Made by a program: the position numbers and the translations under genes
DNA from: Fodinibacter sp963695175
GTDB taxonomy: Bacteria; Actinomycetota; Actinomycetes; Actinomycetales; Dermatophilaceae
Assembly (NCBI GenBank): GCA_963695175.1
Contig: CAVOGG010000004.1
Coordinates: 248,001 to 312,000 of the forward strand
Length of the DNA stretch: 64,000 nt
Direction: 5' to 3'
In this document: one piece after another, positions 9,751-18,756 of the stretch
Layout of the letters: the number at the start of each line of letters is the position of its first letter
Position numbering within the stretch: position 1 is the stretch's first letter
The notes under the pieces: model-generated
Seen by the model: the letters and a program-made list of their open reading frames with translations, nothing else
Told to the model about the DNA's origin: nothing
Databases searched by the model: none

Positions 9751-10707
9751 TCAGGAGGCGGACCGAGCACCCAGATCGACCCATGTGTTGGCCGGCAGAG
9801 GGCGGATGCCGTACTCGGCCAGCCGGGCGCCCAACCGGGCTCGGTCGAGTGCGATCGCCCAGGTCCACCGAGCGACGCGCACCTGGCGGCGAAGCCGGTC
9901 TTCCCGCTGCTTCTCACGCCAGACCACCTCGCCCGCATCGGCAGGACTGGCACCTTCGGCCACGCGGTACTTCACCTTGCCGTCGAACTCGCCGACCACG
10001 CCCTCCCAGCCGAAGTCGACGAAGCCGACCAGACCGGCGGCGTCACGAACCTCCTTCTGCAGCTCGGGCTTGGGCAGGTTGAGCAGGAACATCTGGACGC
10101 GCGACAAGCTCTCGCCCGCGCTCATGCTCAACGGGTCGGCCAGTGCCCCCACAAGACGCGCGGTGGTGCGGCCGCGAACGCGAGGCGGCACGGCATCCAC
10201 TTCGACCATGAGCTCGTCGAACGAGCAGAGCTCGTGGCGCAGGGCATGGTCGGCGGCTGCGACCGCGGTGTGGAGGGTGCCGGTTCGAGCCAGATCCACG
10301 ATGGTCCTCGCGGCGCTCGTCACCCGGATGTCCCCCCGCCGCACCGTGTCCGCCTCGCGGCCCACGTGCGGTCGGACGAGCGATGACCCGCGACCCCGCT
10401 GCTCGGTCGCGACGAGTACTCGCACCGCGTCCGGCCACTGCTCGATCCGCGGCAGCCCCCAGACCGCCGCGGCCGAAGTCACGGCGAACACCGGGTCCTC
10501 GCGATCCAGGCACAGTCCGGTCGCGTGGACGAGTGCGGCGTGCTCGTGCTCGGGTGTCAGGCCACGCCACTCGTGCTCGCTGACCCACACTCCGTTTCGC
10601 ACCTGGTGCCAGCCGCCCCGGGTCGGCTCGATGCCGGAAGCACGCAGGTCACGACCACGACGCAGGATGCACGCGTCGAACGGGGGCGGGGCTGGTGGAC
10701 CGAGCAC
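9751..10707 (-). CDS. AbiEi-like/DUF559-type protein with PD-(D/E)XK nuclease-like C-terminus
   Basis: A 318-residue protein of a common actinobacterial family with no firm function. The N-terminal third resembles the winged-helix AbiEi-type region (RGGWHQVRNGVWV near 29-41; VTSAAAVWGLPRIEQWP near 76-92; a HVG..DTVRRGDIRVTSAARTIVDLAR block near 113-139). The C-terminal part has VDFGWEGVVGEFDGKVKY followed by EKQREDRLRRQVRVARWTW, the D-x-E/D-G-K pattern of Vsr/DUF559-type restriction-like nucleases. No toxin partner gene is adjacent. The GTG start at 10707 lacks a ribosome site and an internal start is possible. Two inverted repeat copies bracket the gene. Confidence 0.7.
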   Translation of the reverse strand: MLGPPAPPPFDACILRRGRDLRASGIEPTRGGWHQVRNGVWVSEHEWRGLTPEHEHAALVHATGLCLDREDPVFAVTSAAAVWGLPRIEQWPDAVRVLVATEQRGRGSSLVRPHVGREADTVRRGDIRVTSAARTIVDLARTGTLHTAVAAADHALRHELCSFDELMVEVDAVPPRVRGRTTARLVGALADPLSMSAGESLSRVQMFLLNLPKPELQKEVRDAAGLVGFVDFGWEGVVGEFDGKVKYRVAEGASPADAGEVVWREKQREDRLRRQVRVARWTWAIALDRARLGARLAEYGIRPLPANTWVDLGARSAS

Positions 10708-10785
10708 CCGCTCACCGTGCCAGAAGCCGAGACCTCCACCTCAGCGTTATCCACAGGGCTCGCTACCGCTTCGCGGCCGAACCCC

Positions 10786-10877
10786 GGCGGAGTCAGGAGC
10801 ACTTCGCCCGCTCAGGTGATTCTCGCCGAGTCAGGGTCGTACGCGGCCCTGACTCGGTGAAGTGCTCCTGACTTCGC
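10786..10877 (-). repeat. 92-bp palindromic intergenic repeat, copy 2 (inverted)
   Basis: Inverted partner of the repeat at 9609-9700. Here the inner palindrome is perfect over 11 bases (CCGAGTCAGGG and CCCTGACTCGG around a short loop). Together the two copies form a 1.27-kb unit with the nuclease-fold gene inside. A perfect DnaA-type nonamer TTATCCACA lies just outside at 10747-10755 between the gene and this copy. Confidence 0.85.
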
Positions 10878-10978
10878 CAAGAGAGCCGCCTCCGCTCGGG
10901 CTCCAGGCTGTCTCGGGGGATGGGCGCGATGCCCACGGGCGGCGGCATCGGGTGGCCCGCCGTGGGACAGTGCCGTGC

Positions 10979-12337
10979 GTGAGCGAGCCAGCACGCAGCC
11001 AGAACCGCGAGGTGCTGCGGCTCGCCGTGCCCGCGTTCCTGGCGCTGGTCGCCGAGCCGCTCTTCCTGCTGGCCGACGCCGCGATCGTCGGACGCCTCGG
11101 CGTCGCCCAGCTCGCGGGCCTCGGCGTCGCCAGCGCGGTGCTGCTCACCTCGGCGAACATCTTCGTCTTCCTCGCCTACGGCACCACGGCCGTCGTGGCC
11201 CGCCAGCTCGGCGCCGGCTCGCGTGCCGGGGCGATCGCCGCCGGCGTCGACGGCACCTGGCTGGCGATCGGCCTCGGCGCCGCCACGGCCGCGCTCGTCG
11301 CCGTCTTCGCCGCACCGGTCGCCGACGTCTTCGGCGCCTCGGCGGCGGCCATCGACCAGGCCGTGACCTACCTGCGGATCTCGGCCCTCGGCATCCCCGC
11401 CATGCTCGTCGTCCTGGCCACGACCGGCGTGCTGCGCGGCCTGCAGGACACGCGCACCCCGCTCGTCGCCGCGGTCGGCGGGTTCAGCCTCAACATCGCA
11501 CTCAACGTCTGGTTCGTGCACGGCCTGCACTGGGGCATCGCCGGCTCCGCGTGGGGCACCGTCATCGCCCAGACGCTGATGGCCGGCGCCCTCGTCGTGG
11601 TGCTGATCCGGTATGCCGCGGGCACGTCGGTGCCGCTGCGGGCCCACCCCGGGCGGGTGCTCGCCGCCGCCCGCGGGGGCGTGCCGCTGCTCGTGCGCAC
11701 CCTGGCCCTGCGCGCCGTGCTCCTGGTGACGACGTGGGTGGCGGCCGGGCTCGGCGACGTGCCCCTGGCCGCGTACCAGGTGACCGCCACGATCTGGACC
11801 TTCCTGGCCTTCGCCCTCGACGCCCTGGCCATCGCCGCGCAGGCGATCACCGGCAAGGCCCTGGGCGCCGGCGAGGTCGACCGCACCCGCGACGCGACCA
11901 GCCTCGTCGTGCGCTGGGGCGTCGTCGTCGGCATCGTGCTCGGCGTGCTGCTGCTCCTGCTGCGCCCGGTGCTCGGGCCGCTGTTCACCCCCGACCCCGC
12001 CGTGCAGGCGGCCATCGCGGGCGGCCTGGTCGTCGTGGCCCTGGGGCAGCCGCTCTCCGGCTTCGTCTTCGTCGTCGACGGGGTGCTCATCGGCGCCGGC
12101 GACGGGCCGTGGCTCGCCCGCGCCATGCTCGTGACCCTCGCGGGCTACCTCCCCGTCATCCTCGCCGTGAACGCCGCGGGGGGCTGGCTGCTCGAGGGCG
12201 GCACCACCCGGGGCCAGGTGAACGCCGTCGTCTGGTTGTGGCTCGCCTTCACCGCGTTCATGTCGGTGCGCGGCACCCTGATGTGGATGCGGGTGCGCAC
12301 CGACCGCTGGATGGTCACCGGCGCGATCCGCACCTGA
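10979..12337 (+). CDS. MATE family efflux transporter (DinF-like)
   Basis: A 452-residue multidrug/toxin exporter driven by Na+ or H+ gradients, with about 12 membrane helices in two six-helix halves. The start VSEPARSQNREVLRLAVPAFLALVAEPLFLLADAAIVGRLG is characteristic of the DinF branch; GLQDTRTPLVAAVGGFSLNI and GVLIGAGDGPWLARAMLV are the corresponding helix ends in each half. The frame extends to 10862, inside the repeat, but GTG 10979 gives the family start. In related actinobacteria this gene commonly sits beside dnaB, which here is 4 kb away, so the intervening genes may be an insertion. Confidence 0.9.
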   Translation: MSEPARSQNREVLRLAVPAFLALVAEPLFLLADAAIVGRLGVAQLAGLGVASAVLLTSANIFVFLAYGTTAVVARQLGAGSRAGAIAAGVDGTWLAIGLGAATAALVAVFAAPVADVFGASAAAIDQAVTYLRISALGIPAMLVVLATTGVLRGLQDTRTPLVAAVGGFSLNIALNVWFVHGLHWGIAGSAWGTVIAQTLMAGALVVVLIRYAAGTSVPLRAHPGRVLAAARGGVPLLVRTLALRAVLLVTTWVAAGLGDVPLAAYQVTATIWTFLAFALDALAIAAQAITGKALGAGEVDRTRDATSLVVRWGVVVGIVLGVLLLLLRPVLGPLFTPDPAVQAAIAGGLVVVALGQPLSGFVFVVDGVLIGAGDGPWLARAMLVTLAGYLPVILAVNAAGGWLLEGGTTRGQVNAVVWLWLAFTAFMSVRGTLMWMRVRTDRWMVTGAIRT

Positions 12338-12353
12338 CGCGACCGGCCGGCGC

Positions 12354-13889
12354 CTAGCCCACGTCGACGACCTCGACCGCCGCCTCGCGACGGGGGTCGC
12401 CGGCCGCCTGGAGCACGCCGTCCTCCCGGCGGTAGGCCGCGCCCACGCCCCCGAAGAACATCTGCTGGATGCCGTGGTCGCGCCCCTGCAGCCCGGCCGA
12501 ACGCACCGCGTCGGCGATCGCGGCATCCGTCTCGTGCTCGACGACGGCCACGCCGTCCTCGTCGAAGCGCACGTGCAGGCGCGGGGCCTCGATCGCGTGC
12601 CGGAGGTCGGCGCCGTGCAGGCAGCCCTGGCCGAGCACGAGCATCAGCGCGGTCGTGATCCGGTCGGCCCCGGGCGAGCCGATGGCGAGCACCCGGCCGT
12701 CGCGGGTGCGCCCCGTGGTGGGCGCCATGTTCGACGCCAGCCGGGTGCCCGGTGTGAGGCGGTGCAGGCCGAGCTTGTTCAGCTCGGGCTCGCCGAGGGC
12801 GTTGTTGAGGAGCAGCCCGGTGCCCGGCACCGTGACCCCGGCGCCGTACCCGCTCGAGACCGTGACCGCGCAGGCGGTGCCGTCGCGGTCGACGACCGAG
12901 ATGTTGGCGGTGCTCGAGCTCGTCGGCAGGCCGGCCAGGCCGTGCCGGTCGACGGAGAGCAGCAGCTCGTGGCCCGCCGCGTCGAGGTCGTGCGCGAGGT
13001 CGTGCACGTTGCGCCGGTAGCGCAGCACCGAGCGCTGGATGTCGATGATGTCCGGCCAGTGCCAGTTGCCACGGCGCTGCAGCTCGCCGAGCATCACGGC
13101 CAGCATCGGGCCGCCCACCGACGGCGGCGGGTTGACGGCGAGGTCCCACTCGCCCACGGTGCGGCGCACCGGTGGGCGCACCAGCGGCGTGTACTCGGCC
13201 AGGTCGAGGTGGGTCACGAGGCCACCGTGGGCGGCCATGTCGTCGACCATCGCCCGGCCGATCTCACCCGTGGTGAGCACCGACGCGCCCTCGCGCGCTA
13301 CCTGGCCGAGCACCTCCGCCAGGGGGTGGTTGGTGATGACGTCGCCGGCGACGACCGCCGAGCCGTCGGGGCGGGTCACGACCCGGAAGGCGTCCGGGTC
13401 GCGGCCGAACAGCGAGTGCGCGGTGTACGAGAGGTAGCGCGCGGCCGCCCCACCGACCGGGTATCCGTCGCGACAGGCCGCTTCCGCCGGCGCCACGACG
13501 TCGGCCCAGGACAACGCGCCCAGCTCCTCGACCGCCAGCTGGCAGGCGGTGACCGCCCCCGGCGTCGCGACCGAGCCGTGCCCGGCGAACATCCGCACCC
13601 CGCCGCCGTAGTCGGTGACGACCTCGTGCACCCCGCCGCCGAAGCGCTCGACGGGGAGCCCGCGACCCGGCATCTCGACGTTGCCGTCGATGACGACCGG
13701 GTCACCCGCGGCCGGCCACACGGACACGAACGCCCCGCCCGCCAACGAGACGATGCCCGGCTCGGTGCTCATCGCAGCGAGCGCGGCGGCCACGCCGATG
13801 TCGACGGCGTTGCCCCCGGCCAGGGCGACCTCGCGGCCGGCTGCCAGCGACGCCGGCCCGGTCGCCGCGATCGCCACCCGTGCACTCAT
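12354..13889 (-). CDS. ggt: Gamma-glutamyltransferase family protein
   Basis: A 511-residue Ntn-hydrolase of the gamma-glutamyltransferase family, which cleaves or transfers gamma-glutamyl groups from glutathione-like compounds. The proenzyme cleavage site and nucleophile are Thr327 in SSSTANISVVD; NNALGEPELN near 365, RLASNMAPT near 383 and GSPGADRI near 400 match the substrate-binding loops of the small subunit. No signal peptide is seen, unlike periplasmic or secreted enzymes, so it may be cytoplasmic. ATG 13889 has AGGA nine bases upstream. The gene converges with the MATE gene with only 16 bases between stops. Confidence 0.88.
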   Translation of the reverse strand: MSARVAIAATGPASLAAGREVALAGGNAVDIGVAAALAAMSTEPGIVSLAGGAFVSVWPAAGDPVVIDGNVEMPGRGLPVERFGGGVHEVVTDYGGGVRMFAGHGSVATPGAVTACQLAVEELGALSWADVVAPAEAACRDGYPVGGAAARYLSYTAHSLFGRDPDAFRVVTRPDGSAVVAGDVITNHPLAEVLGQVAREGASVLTTGEIGRAMVDDMAAHGGLVTHLDLAEYTPLVRPPVRRTVGEWDLAVNPPPSVGGPMLAVMLGELQRRGNWHWPDIIDIQRSVLRYRRNVHDLAHDLDAAGHELLLSVDRHGLAGLPTSSSTANISVVDRDGTACAVTVSSGYGAGVTVPGTGLLLNNALGEPELNKLGLHRLTPGTRLASNMAPTTGRTRDGRVLAIGSPGADRITTALMLVLGQGCLHGADLRHAIEAPRLHVRFDEDGVAVVEHETDAAIADAVRSAGLQGRDHGIQQMFFGGVGAAYRREDGVLQAAGDPRREAAVEVVDVG

Positions 13890-13969
13890 GGGGTGATCCT
13901 GCCACCGAGGTCATCGGGGTGCCCCCGGGCCGTCCACGAAGGCGCGCGGGACCGGTAGCGTGCGTGGGC

Positions 13970-14773
13970 ATGACGCGCCTGCCCCTCGGCATCATCGCCG
14001 GCACCGGCTTCTACGACCTCGGGGCCCTGCAGGACACCAGGGACGAGACCGTCACCACCGCCTTCGGCGACGCCCGGGTGACGCGCGGTACCTGGCACGG
14101 GATGCCGGTCGTCTTCCTGACCCGGCACGGCGCCGGTCACTCGGTGCCCCCGCACCTGGTCAACTACCGCGCCAACATCCGCGCGCTGGCCGACCTCGGG
14201 GTCCGCGATGTCGTGGCCGTCAACGTCACTGGTTCGATCGACCCCGACCTGCGGCCCGGCGACCTGCTCTGCCTCGACGACTTCCTCGACCTCACCAAGC
14301 GGCGGCCGGTGACGTTCTTCGACGGCTCCGGCCCCGAGGGTGTCGTGCACACCGACGTGCTGGAGCCCTACCACCCAGCCATCCGTGCCGAGATCCTCGA
14401 ATCCGCCTCTGCCGCAGGGCACTCCATCCGCGACGGTGGTGTCTACGCCTGCTTCGAGGGCCCCCGGTTCGAGACCCGCGCCGAGATCAGGCTGGCCGCG
14501 CTCGCCGGGGCCGACGTCGCCGGCATGACCGGCGTCCCCGAGGTGACCCTCGCCGCGGAGGCCGGCCTGCGCTACGCCGCGATCTCCCTCGTCGTGAACC
14601 CCGCCTCCGGCGTCGGCGACTCCACCGAGCCGATCACGATGGACGAGATCAACGCGGTCCTCGCCAGCAGCGCCACGAAGGTGCTCGCCGTCCTCGACGA
14701 GCTGGTCCACACCCGCGCCACCTTCCCCGACGCCGACGAGACCGACGCCGACGCCGACGAGACCGGCGCATGA
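13970..14773 (+). CDS. S-methyl-5'-thioinosine phosphorylase (MTAP/PNP family)
   Basis: A 267-residue purine nucleoside phosphorylase of the MTAP/MTIP type. It opens GIIAGTGFYDL with the phosphate-binding glycine loop, then RHGAGHSVPPHLVNYRANI, GGVYACFEGPRFET and GMTGVPEVTLAAE. The VNPASG and ITMDEIN endings resemble the thioinosine-specific branch more than classical MTAP. The following gene encodes a matching deaminase, which fits a route MTA to MTI to hypoxanthine and methylthioribose-1-phosphate. TAGCGT (13956-13961) ends eight bases before the ATG, so the mRNA is probably leaderless. The C-terminus ends in an acidic DADETDADADET repeat. First gene of a four-gene overlapping operon. Confidence 0.82.
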   Translation: MTRLPLGIIAGTGFYDLGALQDTRDETVTTAFGDARVTRGTWHGMPVVFLTRHGAGHSVPPHLVNYRANIRALADLGVRDVVAVNVTGSIDPDLRPGDLLCLDDFLDLTKRRPVTFFDGSGPEGVVHTDVLEPYHPAIRAEILESASAAGHSIRDGGVYACFEGPRFETRAEIRLAALAGADVAGMTGVPEVTLAAEAGLRYAAISLVVNPASGVGDSTEPITMDEINAVLASSATKVLAVLDELVHTRATFPDADETDADADETGA

Positions 14774-16140
14774 CCCGTCTGCGCATCGAGAACGCCCGCT
14801 ACGTCGTCACGGTCGACGACACCGACCGGATCCTCACGAACACCACCGTCGTCGTCGACGACGGCGTCATCACCGAGATCCGCGCGGCGGCAGACCCGGG
14901 CCCGGCCCCGACCCCGACCCCGACCCAAGGCGACGAGGTCGTCATCGACGCCCGCGGCAAGCTGTTGATGCCGGGGCTGGTCAACCTGCACACGCACCTG
15001 CCGATGACCCTCCTGCGCGGGCTGGCGGAGAACCTCGACCTCCAGGGCTTCCTCGAGCACCTCTGGGCGGCCGAGGCGGCGGTCATGGACCCCGAGACGG
15101 TCGAGCTGGGGGCGACCCTCGGTGCCCTCGAGTCCCTGCTGGCCGGCTGCACCACCCAGCTCGACATGTACTTCCACCACGAGGCCACCCACCGCGGCGC
15201 CGTGGCCGCCGGGAGCCGGCACGTCATCGGGCCGGTGTTCTTCGACGGGCCCGGACCCGACGGCCTGGCCTGGGCGGAGCGGCTCGCCCACCTGCGGGCC
15301 TGGCCGGGCGTGCTCGACGAGATCGGCGGCCCGGAGGTCCCCGTCGCCGCGATGCCGCACGCCACCTACACCTGCTCGCCCGACGGCCTGACCGAGGTCG
15401 TCGAGACGCTGCGCCAGGTGCTCACCGAGACCGGCCGCCCCGGCGTGCTCACGACGCACGTGTCGGAGAACGCCGCCGAGAACACCGGCATCCGCGAGCG
15501 CTACGCCGCCACCCCCACCGAGCTGCTCGCGCGCACCGGGTGGCTCGAGCCCGACCTGCCCCTGGTGCTCGGTCACGGCGTGCACCTCAGCGCGACCGAC
15601 CGCGAGCTGGTGGCGGCGGCCGGCGCCGCGATCGGCCACTGCCCCGGCTCGAACCTCAAGCTGGCGAGCGGCGCCCTGCACTGGGAGGAGGTGCGGGCGG
15701 GCGGCATCCGGGTCGGCGTGGGCACCGACGGCTGCTCCAGCTCCAACGACCTCGACATGTGGCAGGCGATGCGCCAGGTGGCGCTGGTCGCCCGGCTGAC
15801 CAGCGGGCGACCCGACGTCGCGAGCGCCACCGAGGTGCTGCGCGCCGCGACCATCGAGGGCGCCCGCGCCCTGGGCCTCGGCGACCGGATCGGCTCGGTC
15901 GAGGTGGGCAAGCGGGCCGACCTCGTTCTCGTCGACCTGGCGGCGCCGCACCTCACGCCGGTGCACGACGTCGCCGCGCTGCTGGTCTTCGCGGCCGGCC
16001 GCGGCGACGTCACCGACGTGCTCGTCGACGGACGCCCCGTGGTGCGCAACCGGCGCAGCACCCTGCTCGACACCGCTGACCTGCTCTCACGTGCCCGAGC
16101 CCGCGGCGACGTCGCCCGGGCCGCGGTGGAGGCCCTGTGA
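14770..16140 (+). CDS. Amidohydrolase, MTA/S-adenosylhomocysteine deaminase family
   Basis: A 456-residue metal-dependent deaminase. Metal ligands are visible: NLHTHLPMTLLRG (HxH near 77-79), a His in TTHVSEN, HGVHLS, and Asp in VGVGTDGCSSSNDLDMW. GHCPGSNLKLASG is the adenosine/MTA deaminase signature. It would convert methylthioadenosine or SAH to the inosine analogue, feeding the phosphorylase just upstream. The start ATG overlaps the upstream stop by four bases (ATGA). A proline/threonine run (PAPTPTPTQ near 50) is a surface loop oddity of this copy. Assignment to MTA rather than other N-ribosides rests on the neighbour. Confidence 0.85.
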   Translation: MTRLRIENARYVVTVDDTDRILTNTTVVVDDGVITEIRAAADPGPAPTPTPTQGDEVVIDARGKLLMPGLVNLHTHLPMTLLRGLAENLDLQGFLEHLWAAEAAVMDPETVELGATLGALESLLAGCTTQLDMYFHHEATHRGAVAAGSRHVIGPVFFDGPGPDGLAWAERLAHLRAWPGVLDEIGGPEVPVAAMPHATYTCSPDGLTEVVETLRQVLTETGRPGVLTTHVSENAAENTGIRERYAATPTELLARTGWLEPDLPLVLGHGVHLSATDRELVAAAGAAIGHCPGSNLKLASGALHWEEVRAGGIRVGVGTDGCSSSNDLDMWQAMRQVALVARLTSGRPDVASATEVLRAATIEGARALGLGDRIGSVEVGKRADLVLVDLAAPHLTPVHDVAALLVFAAGRGDVTDVLVDGRPVVRNRRSTLLDTADLLSRARARGDVARAAVEAL

Positions 16141-16604
16141 CCCGGGAGTCCGCCGAGCAGGTCATCGCACGCCTGAAGATGCAGCCGATCCCCGAGGAGG
16201 GCGCCTGGTTCGTCGCGGGCCCGCGCACCCAGGGCCTCAACGCCATCACCGTGCTGCTCACCGACCGGCCCGACGGCTTCTCGGCCATGCACCGGCTCAC
16301 CATCGACGAGGGCTGGCAGTGGCTGGCGGGCGCCCCGGCGGCGCTCCTGCGGCTGCGGCCCGGCGGCTCCGGGGTGCTCAACTACGTCGGCCCGAAGACC
16401 AGCCAGTTCCTCGTGCGCCGCGGCACCTGGATGGGGGCGTCGACCCTGGGCGACTGGACCCTGCTGTCCTGCTGGTGCTCGCCCGCCTTCCGCCCCGAGC
16501 ACTTCGAGCTCGGCGACCGCACCCTGCTCACGGCCGGCTACCCCTCGTACACGGCCGAGATCGCCGCCCTGACCCGCGACGAGCCGATCGGACGGATGCG
16601 GTGA
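16137..16604 (+). CDS. DUF985 cupin-fold protein
   Basis: A 155-residue Cupin_5/DUF985 protein. Visible motifs are MQPIPEEGAWF, LTDRPDGFSAMHRL, WQWLAGAPAALL, the segment RGTWMGASTLGDWTLLSCWCSPAF and FELGDRTLL. The family forms small beta-barrels sometimes described as sugar epimerase-like; no reaction is firmly established. GTG 16137 overlaps the deaminase stop by four bases (GTGA) and its own stop overlaps the next start the same way, so it is tightly embedded in the salvage operon. Confidence 0.85.
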   Translation: MTRESAEQVIARLKMQPIPEEGAWFVAGPRTQGLNAITVLLTDRPDGFSAMHRLTIDEGWQWLAGAPAALLRLRPGGSGVLNYVGPKTSQFLVRRGTWMGASTLGDWTLLSCWCSPAFRPEHFELGDRTLLTAGYPSYTAEIAALTRDEPIGRMR

Positions 16605-17354
16605 CCGCGCTCGTCACCGGCGCCAGCGGCGGCCTGGGCCGGGTCGTCGCGCTCGTGCTGGCGGAGCACGGCCACGACGTCGGCGTGCACTACCGGGGCG
16701 ACGCCGAGGGTGCCGCCGCCGCGGTCGCCGAGGTCGAGGCCACCGGGCGCCGGGCCGCCGCCCTGCACGCCGACCTCGACGTCGCCGACGCCGCCACACT
16801 GGATGCCGCGTGCGACGACCTGCTCGACCGCTGCGCTGCCGCGGTGGGCACCCCCGACGTCGTCGTGCTCAACGCCTTCCCGCAGGGACACGTCGAGTGG
16901 GACGCCCTCGACACCGACGCCTGGGACGCCTTCCACCGCGCCGGCCTGCGCCCCACCACGGCCCTGCTGCAGCGCGCCGCCGCCCGCCTCGGTGCCGGGC
17001 GGCGTCGTCGTGGTCGTCGGGTCGATCGAGGGGTTGCGGCCCACCCCCACCCACACCCCGTATGCCGTCGCCAAGGCGGCGCTGCACCACCTCACCGCCG
17101 CCGCGGCCGCCGAGCTGGGGGCGCGCGGCATCCGGGTGGTGGCGGTCGCCCCGGGGCTGGTCGATCGCGACGGCCTGGCGGAGGCCTGGCCCGAGGGGGT
17201 CGAGCGCTGGCGTCGGGCGGCGGCGCTGGGCCGGCCGGTCACGGCGCGTGAGGTGGCGGCGACGATCGCGTTCCTCGCCTCACCCGCAGCCTCGGGCATC
17301 ACGGGCACCACGGTTACCATCGACGCGGGCTGGTCGGCCGGCGCCGGTTGGTGA
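16601..17354 (+). pseudogene. SDR family oxidoreductase, frame broken near 16991
   Basis: The GTG start overlaps the DUF985 stop. The first part reads TALVTGASGGLGRVVALVLAEHG (Rossmann glycine motif) through LLQRAAARL; the rest continues one frame away as PGGVVVVVGSIEG, then YAVAKAALHHL (YxxxK catalytic pair) and a normal C-terminus TIDAGWSAG. Removing one G in CTCGGTGCC near 16991 restores a continuous reading RLVPGGVVVV and a protein of about 250 residues. Both halves are well conserved, so a recent mutation or a sequencing indel is likely. Being last in the nucleoside-salvage operon, it may act on a ribose- or purine-derived product, but the substrate is unknown. Confidence 0.8.
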
Positions 17355-17500
17355 GTCTCGCCAGTGCGGGGCTGTGCTTCTCGTCACCACTCCCCCCTAG
17401 CGAGGTAACGACCCGACAACGACACTCGGTGGGCTGGTGGTGCGGCCTGCCCCAGGCCTTAACATCTCCACGTCTGACCCGATCTCCAAGGAGAACTTTC

Positions 17501-18589
17501 ATGAAGTCCACGCGTTACCTGGTCGCAGTGCCAGCGCTCCTCGCCCTCGCCCTCGCGGGCTGCGGCGGCAGCACCGGCAACTCCGACACCCCCGCCGCCA
17601 CCGGCTCCTCTGCGGCAGGTGCGCCCGCGGATGACTCGAACTGTGCTTCCGCCGACGTCTACTGCGTCGGCCTCGTCACCGACACCGGCAAGGTCGACGA
17701 CAAGTCGTTCAACCAGTCCGCCCACGAGGGTGCCAAGGCCGCGGCCGAGCAGACCAAGGGCTTCTACAAGTTCATCGAGACGCAGGACGCGAAGGACTAC
17801 GCGGCCAACATCCAGCAGTTCACCAACAAGAAGTACGACACGATCGTCACCGTCGGCTTCCTGATGGCCGACGCGACGACCGCGGCGGCCAAGGCCAACC
17901 CCACCACGCGCTTCATCGGCGTCGACCAGGGCTACGACGCCAAGGCGGTCACCGAGAAGAACATCACCGGCCTCGTCTTCCCCGAGGACCAGGCGGGCTA
18001 CGGCGCCGGCTACCTCGCGGGCCTGATGACCAAGACGAACAAGCTCGGCCAGGTGCTCGGTCTCGAGATCCCGCCGGTGCAGAAGTACGCGAAGGGCTTC
18101 GAGGCCGGCGCCAAGGCTGCCAACCCCAAGGTCACCGTCGCCACCGTGTACCACCCCGCCGCCGACAACGCCTTCAATGACCCGGTATGGGGCGCCGGCG
18201 AGGCCAAGAAGCAGCTCGCCCAGGGCGCTGACATCATCTTCGGCGCCGGTGGCAACACCGGAAACGGCGCCCTGCAGGAGATCGCAAAGGCCTCCGGTGC
18301 GGGCACCGACAAGTTCTGCATCGGTGTCGACCTCGACCAGTGGAACACCGTCCCGGCCGCCCAGCCGTGCCTCATCACCTCCGCGATGAAGCTCATCAGC
18401 GAGGGCGTCACCGACACGGCCGTCAAGGCCAAGGACGGCGACTTCACCGAGCTGCAGACCCTCGGCAAGGCGAGCCTCGCGCCGTACCACGACTTCGACT
18501 CGGTCGTCCCGGCCGACGTCAAGGCCAAGGTCGACGAGGTCGTCAAGCAGATGGAGGCCGGCACGCTGAAGACCGGCGTCACCCTCTGA
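17501..18589 (+). CDS. BMP-family nucleoside-binding lipoprotein of ABC importer
   Basis: A 362-residue substrate-binding lipoprotein of the BmpA/PnrA (Med) family, whose characterised members bind purine nucleosides. The signal peptide ends with lipobox LALAGC at Cys21. The mature part has CVGLVTDTGKVDDKSFNQSAHEG, the family opening with Asp and Phe used in nucleoside binding, VGFLMADAT, GVDQGYD and DIIFGAGGNTGNGALQE. ATG 17501 has an excellent ribosome site AAGGAGAAC. The gene starts 146 bases after the salvage operon and heads a transporter operon with two permeases and a double ATPase. No clear operator was recognised upstream. Confidence 0.9.
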   Translation: MKSTRYLVAVPALLALALAGCGGSTGNSDTPAATGSSAAGAPADDSNCASADVYCVGLVTDTGKVDDKSFNQSAHEGAKAAAEQTKGFYKFIETQDAKDYAANIQQFTNKKYDTIVTVGFLMADATTAAAKANPTTRFIGVDQGYDAKAVTEKNITGLVFPEDQAGYGAGYLAGLMTKTNKLGQVLGLEIPPVQKYAKGFEAGAKAANPKVTVATVYHPAADNAFNDPVWGAGEAKKQLAQGADIIFGAGGNTGNGALQEIAKASGAGTDKFCIGVDLDQWNTVPAAQPCLITSAMKLISEGVTDTAVKAKDGDFTELQTLGKASLAPYHDFDSVVPADVKAKVDEVVKQMEAGTLKTGVTL

Positions 18590-18636
18590 CGAGAGTGACC
18601 ACCGGGTCGCGCTAACGTGACCACCGCCTGATCGAA

Positions 18637-18675
18637 CACTGGGGGCGGGCACCCACCGGGTGCCCGCCCCCAGTG
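18637..18675 (+). terminator. Stem-loop after the binding-protein gene
   Basis: A perfect 18-bp stem, CACTGGGGGCGGGCACCC with its complement, around a 3-base loop. It has no uridine tract. It lies between the binding-protein and permease genes, where partial termination or 3'-end protection would let the binding protein be made in excess. Confidence 0.85.
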
Positions 18676-18756
18676 CGTCAGCGCCGAGCCGTAGTGGTCC
18701 TTTTGCCCGGGGCCGCGACACGCAACACTGTGGGCACCGACCGACATTGGAGTCAC

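Noticed and set aside
9751..10707. Type IV toxin-antitoxin (AbiEi/AbiEii) pair
   Set aside because: Only the AbiEi-like part is present; no AbiEii nucleotidyltransferase toxin is adjacent, and the protein is fused to a nuclease-like domain.
10747..10755. Perfect DnaA nonamer TTATCCACA upstream of the nuclease-fold gene
   Set aside because: A single isolated box without neighbours is expected by chance or as part of common intergenic sequence; not enough to call an origin or DnaA control.
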